Positions 60,101-64,000 of a stretch of DNA of 64,000 bases are shown piece by piece. The DNA lies in contig CAJNDS010002121.1 of NCBI GenBank assembly GCA_905221605.1, positions 271,501-335,500 on the forward strand, given 5' to 3'. Positions within the stretch are counted from its first letter, which is position 1. Each line of letters starts with the position of its first letter. The stretch is from Symbiodinium natans. Its lineage: Eukaryota > Sar > Dinophyceae > Suessiales > Symbiodiniaceae. The notes under the pieces were generated by a model. The model made no database searches, was not told the DNA's origin, and was given only the letters and a program-made list of their open reading frames with translations. The translations under genes and the position numbers were made by a program.

Positions 60101-61913
60101 CAGCGCCTGGGAGGGGGTGGCGGAGACGTCCTGCGGCTGGCTATGGCTTCCTTGGCAAGAGGCGCTCCTCGCGACCGGCTTCTGGTGTGCACCAACAGTT
60201 TCCCTAGTGGGCTTGCTGCTGTCGATCCCTTTCGTTGTCCTGACGATGACGCGCGCGTACGACGTTGACATCGCCTGGCTCCCGGCGCTCGCTGGCGGCC
60301 TTTTCTGCTTCCTGCTGGTTGCGGTCTACAGGGGCCCGCTGGCCGCCAAGCGCACGGCTCTGCGCAAGGCCCACAGCGCGTTCCTCCGACAGCTGCGGCT
60401 CGGCCAGCCGAAGCCGGCGCCCAGGGAGCGCGGCCCCAGCCGGGCCATCACCCTCGGCCAACTGTGCGAGCTCCACCAGGCTTTCCAAGGCTTCATCCAA
60501 GATCGGAGCATGCATTACGTCTGCCACAATCTCGTGAAGCCACTCACCAGAGAGGCCCAGCTTTCGTACGCGGAGGTGGCCGGGCCGCATGAGGTGGAGT
60601 ACTTCGTGAGCCACTATTGGGGCACGCCCTTCCGGGACTTCGTCAGCAGCGTTTGGAAGCACTCGGAGGCCACAGTGCACGTCGACGGGCAGCTGGGCCT
60701 TGAAATCACGAGGACGAGGTACTGGATCTGTACCGTCAGCAACAATCAGTGGGAAGTGGAATGCGAGCTGGGCGGTGGTGGCACAGCCGGCTGGGAGGAA
60801 TCTTCCTTCTACATGGCGCTGCGGGCATCCGGCACCAGGGGGACGGCCATGATCCTGGATGAGGAGGCTGGGGGTGGGTACTGGCACTCTATGTTGACCC
60901 TAAGCCCTAAAGCCTACACCCTAAACCCCGAACCCTAAACCCTAAACCCTTTATCAACCCAGACCCCGAACAACCCGAACGTCCTGAGCCCCCAAACCCG
61001 AAAGCGCGCGCCAGGCGACACCTCTCAAGCGCTCCTGGTGCCTCTTCGAGCTCTTCCAGACCTTCCAGTTGAGTGAGCAAGATGCAAGCTTCCAGTTCCT
61101 TTTCTGTGCCTTGCTCAAACTACTATACCCTCCCCAAGGCTAAGGGTCCATGTACCGCGTCATTACATACCTGGGCCCCCAAAGTCCCTAACATTGCAAG
61201 TGGCTTTTGCCTTTTCCTTGGTCTTGGCAGCTTGGGTCTTGTCTTTCTGGTCTTCAACTTCTGGAGTCCTCAAAGAGCTTTTTCAACTCTTACAGATCAA
61301 GGAAGTTGCATAAGGTAGATCGCGATGTCCGAAAGCTTGAAGTCGGTGTTGATGACTGTTGTTATTTGTTGGCTTTCTTGCTCTTCATTGCTGCACCCTG
61401 CACATCCCCATGATCATCCCAATATGCTGTGCGCAGGCACGCCGTCGGGCGTGCTGAACTACGGCAACTGCAGCGTGGACGCGGCCATCGCCATCTCCGA
61501 CCGGCTGGTCACGCTCCGCCTCGAGGATGCCGAGGCCAGCTACGCGTCGGACAAGGACATGATCGACCAGCTCATCTCGCAGGCCAAATGTAAGGTGTGA
61601 ATTCCTCTGTCGGCCAGGGTTCGTCTTGTTTGCTCCCCTCCCAAGGGCCCCCTCTCTGATGAAATAGCCCTTGTCTCAGGAAGAGGGCGGCTTCGACGCC
61701 GTGAACTTCTCGCTGAAGCTGCGCATCTCCGAGGTCCTCCGGGCCACGGAGCGGCACCTCGGGGGCGAGCTCGGGCGCCTGAATCGCAGCTTGGAGGCGA
61801 CCATGAAAGGATACATGACCCAGCGCGCCGCGCAGGAGCAGGCTCGCGGGCCACCTGCGCAGGCCCTGCAGGAGCGGGCGCCGGCAGGAAGATCAGACAT
61901 AATTGAAATTTGA
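56338..61913 (+). CDS. Large FG-GAP/EGF/Cys-rich transmembrane protein, about 10 exons
   Basis: Likely a cell-surface receptor or adhesion protein; ligand unknown. In order: signal peptide from ATG 56338 (Arg/Lys n-region, AVLVWLLLTC core); about nine Asp-rich FG-GAP/VCBS loops (DWDGDGADDLL, DWDADGDLDLI, DWDGDGDLEML, DWDEDGVPDIL and others, 56540-58460), expected to form a calcium-binding propeller; an EGF-like module (CHGGTCNPNGQCTC); a Cys-rich ephrin-receptor-like module (58926-59390); a hydrophobic segment (59393-59470); a domain with GTGVPALDTK; two more hydrophobic segments (60200-60340); and a cytosolic domain with FVSHYWG, YWICTVSNNQ and WCLFELFQTF, a combination I know from other dinoflagellate proteins but cannot name. 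Stop TGA 61911-61913. Exons: 56338-57159, 57517-58597, 58926-58989, 59104-59529, 59683-59747, 59819-59944, 60096-60866, 61015-61072, 61437-61582, 61680-61913. A +1 frameshift near 58576 interrupts the EGF module. Confidence 0.85.
57517..58597 (+). CDS. Exon 2: FG-GAP repeats 5-9 and EGF-like module
   Basis: Loops DLDKDGLLDVL, DWDGDTRWDLL, DWDEDGVPDIL, DADNDGDVDFY and DWDRDGELEAI, then CHGGTCNPNGQCTCPK. Start could also be 57493 or 57511, same phase. After 58578 the EGF reading (GFVKPYC) is in the +1 frame; the 3' border in the following G run is uncertain. Confidence 0.75.
58926..58989 (+). CDS. Exon 3: Cys-rich module, first part
   Basis: TCGCAG| then DCSACERNYASGKEG and CLPCP; donor CCAG|GTGACT, phase 1. 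Confidence 0.8.
59104..59529 (+). CDS. Exon 4: Cys-rich ephrin-receptor-like module and hydrophobic segment
   Basis: GGCCCAG| then GRDTHGSCAGRGTC, later CRPCQPNHFKSKPGNSAC and a hydrophobic run FVAILTLSLLTASVLAGG. The preceding intron (58990-59103) is a multiple of three and open, so it hides in a continuous reading frame. The donor may be T|GT at 59529 (phase fits the next exon) or CAG|GC at 59513 (better motif, wrong phase). Confidence 0.75.
59683..59747 (+). CDS. Exon 5
   Basis: GCACAAG| then HGVRVTTVRGHWVRPRLAAT and K, donor AAG|GTAGGA, phase 0 into exon 6. Confidence 0.75.
59819..59944 (+). CDS. Exon 6: GTGVPALD segment
   Basis: CTGCAG| then VYFEGTGVPALDTKPGNG and later YTLQLHGKETWRRL; donor CTA|GTTCGT in phase 0, ahead of an in-frame TAG. 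Confidence 0.8.
60096..60866 (+). CDS. Exon 7: transmembrane segments and cytosolic domain
   Basis: GTCGCAG| then DGSAWEGVAETSCGW; hydrophobic stretches LVGLLLSIPFVVL and LAGGLFCFLLVAVY; then HEVEYFVSHYWGTPFRDF and RYWICTVSNNQWEVECELG. GC donor GAG|GCTGGG. Confidence 0.88.
61015..61072 (+). CDS. Exon 8: WCLFE motif
   Basis: GCGCCAG| then ATPLKRSWCLFELFQTFQL; donor A|GTGAGC, phase 1. The intron before it (60867-61014) contains CCCTAAA repeats. Confidence 0.88.
61437..61582 (+). CDS. Exon 9
   Basis: GCGCAG| in phase 1, reads STPSGVLNYGNCSVDAAI and EDAEASYASDKDMIDQLIS; GC donor CAG|GCCAAA. Confidence 0.88.
61680..61913 (+). CDS. Exon 10 and stop
   Basis: TCTCAG| then EEGGFDAVNFSLKLRISEVL and a helical tail; Ala/Gln/Arg-rich end before TGA at 61911. 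Confidence 0.88.
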   Translation, partial: EEGGFDAVNFSLKLRISEVLRATERHLGGELGRLNRSLEATMKGYMTQRAAQEQARGPPAQALQERAPAGRSDIIEI

Positions 61914-62756
61914 AGGCGCGCCTTTCAGTATATGATGCCCAGCTGTATCCGTGTTTTTCATGGGGCACCCTGACAAGAGCTCAGTGGCGCCGAGCTGTCG
62001 CCAAAGTTGGAGGGCTGTTGCGCGGGGCGAACCTCAGACCCGAAATCTCTGACCATTTTCAATCACTCCCAAGCTGTTGGACTTGTGAGTAAGATTTGGT
62101 CTCGTAGCAGTCTGGATACGTGAGTAGCATTGAGCAGCAGCATCTCTCCAGCGGACTCGACAGCATTTAGTTTTACGGGATTCCCGTTTCCGGCCTCGAG
62201 GCAAAGCCCTCGTGTAGCAGGCTGGCCACAGAAGGGGTTCTGAAGGAGTGGGGGCTTCCCTTTAAGTTGGGTGTGGGTTGTCAGGGATGCTTGTTTTTGT
62301 GTGTCTCATCGTGGGCCCAGAAGTTAGGGAACCTTGGGCTTGCGTCCGGGATTTGGGAGACCTTCGTCTTCAGAAACTCCTCGTGGCTCATAGGCCTGGA
62401 GCTTCTGAAGCTTCATGGTAATTAGGGCCAGAAGCGCTCCTTACATCGCGGGAAAAGCGCTGGCACGACATGAAAAGGTGGCCATGGGACTGCTTGTTGC
62501 ATGCGACTGAGAAGTTCTGGGATTCGGATGTTGAGCTGGGTGATGTTGGGGCGGAGCAGGCCAAGGATCGGCCTTGAGCCTATTGGGTTTAGGGTTTAGG
62601 GTTTAGGGTTTAGGGTTTAGGGTTCTGGTGGTTTGCCTTCGGAATCTCATCGTCTTCAAGAGGTGGGAGACGTCCTAGAGGACCTGGGCTGCTGGCGAGC
62701 TTTGACTACAGTCTCGCTTGGACGACTCAATAAACCCTAAGCCTCAACCCTGCGTC

Positions 62757-62788
<32 letters not shown>

Positions 62789-63022
62789 GACCCAGGGCTT
62801 GAACCTTCAACCACGCCTCTCCCTACGCCTCTTTATCGGTTCTGGGCTTTCTTCCTCTGAAAATTGGGCCGGGGGGGGGGGGGGTTGGGCTGATCCAACG
62901 GGAGATTCCGAAAGTCAGGGTTTGGCTTTGAGGGCTCTCTTTTGGAGGGGTTCATATAGATATCGGAAAATAAGATACACATGCGACCCTGATTTTCCCC
63001 GGAGCCTGCCAGGTCCCTTCAG
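61914..63022. other. Downstream of the receptor gene
   Basis: Unique-looking sequence to about 62580, one TTTAGGG block (62585-62625), an inverted TA repeat flanked by GTCTATATA/TATATAGAC (62752-62792) and a G run at 62870. No exon supported. Confidence 0.5.
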
Positions 63023-64000
63023 GAAGAGGAGCAGGATCGCCAGGAAGCCATCCGCCCGAAGACGAAGGCACCATCCTCCACATTTCTTTAAGGTGTTCTT
63101 CGAGTAAATTCCCTATGCCCTGAACGCTATGCCCTAAACCTGTTTATTTTAACAGAGAGATTGCACTTCCCCGGTTTCAGGTAATTCAACCCCTTTGAAG
63201 CACTTTAAGCAAGAAAGGGAAACGTTCCTCAACTAGGCAACCCATTTTGTCGATTCCGCAAAAGGCGCTTCGCGATGTCATGAGCCCTTCAGCCCTGAGG
63301 CCCAGCACCCCCGACCCTAAACCCGAAACCCTGGACCCTGGACCCTACAGCAAGTAAGCCTTGCGCCTGAAATCGTAGCCATGTACCCCGAAACCCCCCT
63401 AACCCACAAACCCCAGACCTCAAGGGTACTTATGTCTGAGCACTTCACCCTCCCAGCCCTTCCCTAAACCCAAGACGCCAGCCCTAAACGCCAAAACTCT
63501 AAACACCTAAAGCCCCAAAAACCCGAAAAGCCGTATAAACTCCAAGACCCTAAGCCTCGAAAACCGACACCCCTAGGCCTCTGAAGCTCCTGAAGGTGCT
63601 GAAATGTCAGCCCCCGGTAGCCGGCTAGTGCTCCCAAAACAGGGGTTTAGGAGTTTAGGGTTTAGGGTTCAGGGTTTAGGGGTTTAGGGTTTAGGGTTTA
63701 CGGTTTAGGGTTTAGGGTTCAGGGTTTTGGGCTCCAAGGGCAGCTCAAGGCTCCTGCGCCAGCGGCGTGCCTAGCGTCGCAGCTCAACAGCAGATCAGGG
63801 TTCAGGGTTCAGGGTTTAGGGTTCAGGGTGTAGGGTTCAGGGTTCAGGGTTCGGGGTTGAGGGTTTAGGGTTTAGGGTTCAGGTTTTTAGCCTAGGTAGG
63901 CCCATTGTTTTGTTTTGTGTGTTTTCACTTTTGGGGTTTAAGAGGAGAGGATCATAATTATTCAGGAATATGTTTCAGAGGCTTTTCAGGGTCATCCTAG
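63010..64000. repeat. Segmental duplication, copy 2 (runs off the window)
   Basis: Partner of 52650-53665, without the 52714-52801 block or the 52948-53060 element. Heptamer-like blocks differ in length between the copies (63645-63725, 63797-63885). Confidence 0.75.
63023..63091 (+). pseudogene. Duplicated terminal-exon fragment
   Basis: Reads EEEQDRQEAIRPKTKAP and then TFL and TAA, homologous to the exon at 52665. The Gln codon of copy 1 is a TAA here. No upstream exons were found between 61914 and 63022, so this is probably a relic, though an intact shortened gene end cannot be excluded. Confidence 0.5.

Noticed and set aside
59279-60887. Long - strand open frames (up to 227 codons)
   Set aside because: They are complements of the GC-rich exons of the + strand receptor gene, whose motifs are clear.

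Overview
This window is nuclear DNA from a dinoflagellate; I cannot name the genus. Four things point there. First, the exons are very small and most introns start with GC, some with GT and at least one with GA; this mixed donor use is known from dinoflagellates. Second, every gene I can support lies on the + strand, as in dinoflagellate one-directional gene arrays. Third, the plant/alveolate-type telomere heptamer (TTTAGGG/CCCTAAA) is scattered everywhere in both orientations. Fourth, there is a large multidomain surface protein of a type common in dinoflagellates. Long-ORF inspection finds almost nothing over the first 56 kb because coding exons there are about 30-130 bases long and buried in repeat-filled introns; reading short in-phase segments bounded by AG| and |GC or |GT recovers the genes.

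Layout, all + strand. (1) About 489-12679: the 3' part of an SCD6/LSM14-like mRNA-decapping/translation-repressor gene: four Lys/Gly/Asp-rich exons, then FDF, FFD and degenerate TFG-type segments; its LSm domain would lie left of the window. (2) About 14321-16982: exons of an unidentified, probably disordered protein. (3) 21565-35983: a casein kinase 2 regulatory (beta) subunit gene, recovered in 13 tiny exons over 14.4 kb with start, stop and all four zinc cysteines. (4) About 36614-49339: an unidentified multi-exon gene with a terminal exon and stop. (5) About 49750-52815: a further unidentified gene whose last exon is interrupted by a telomere-repeat block. (6) 54376-55211: exon-like segments of unknown ownership. 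(7) 56338-61913: a large gene for a secreted/membrane protein with a signal peptide, about nine FG-GAP/VCBS-type Asp-rich repeats, an EGF-like module, a Cys-rich ephrin-receptor-like module, transmembrane segments and a cytosolic domain ending in a WCLFE-type motif. (8) 63023-64000: a diverged copy of 52.65-53.66 kb.

The striking biology is that telomere-type heptamer blocks sit in almost every intron and intergenic stretch. In one case (52705-52815) comparison with the paralogous copy at 63 kb shows a block inserted at a site duplicated as TTCTTCAAGG; the duplication and the block together supply the AG|GT donor and AG acceptor of an intron. Several other splice sites lie exactly at block edges. 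This suggests that telomere-repeat insertion makes introns here, in the manner of introners. Four families of short inverted-repeat elements, one of them itself invaded by a heptamer block, fill much of the rest.

Intron-exon borders are inferred by eye from phase and homology. They need transcript data, and a few junctions do not close in frame (noted in each entry).
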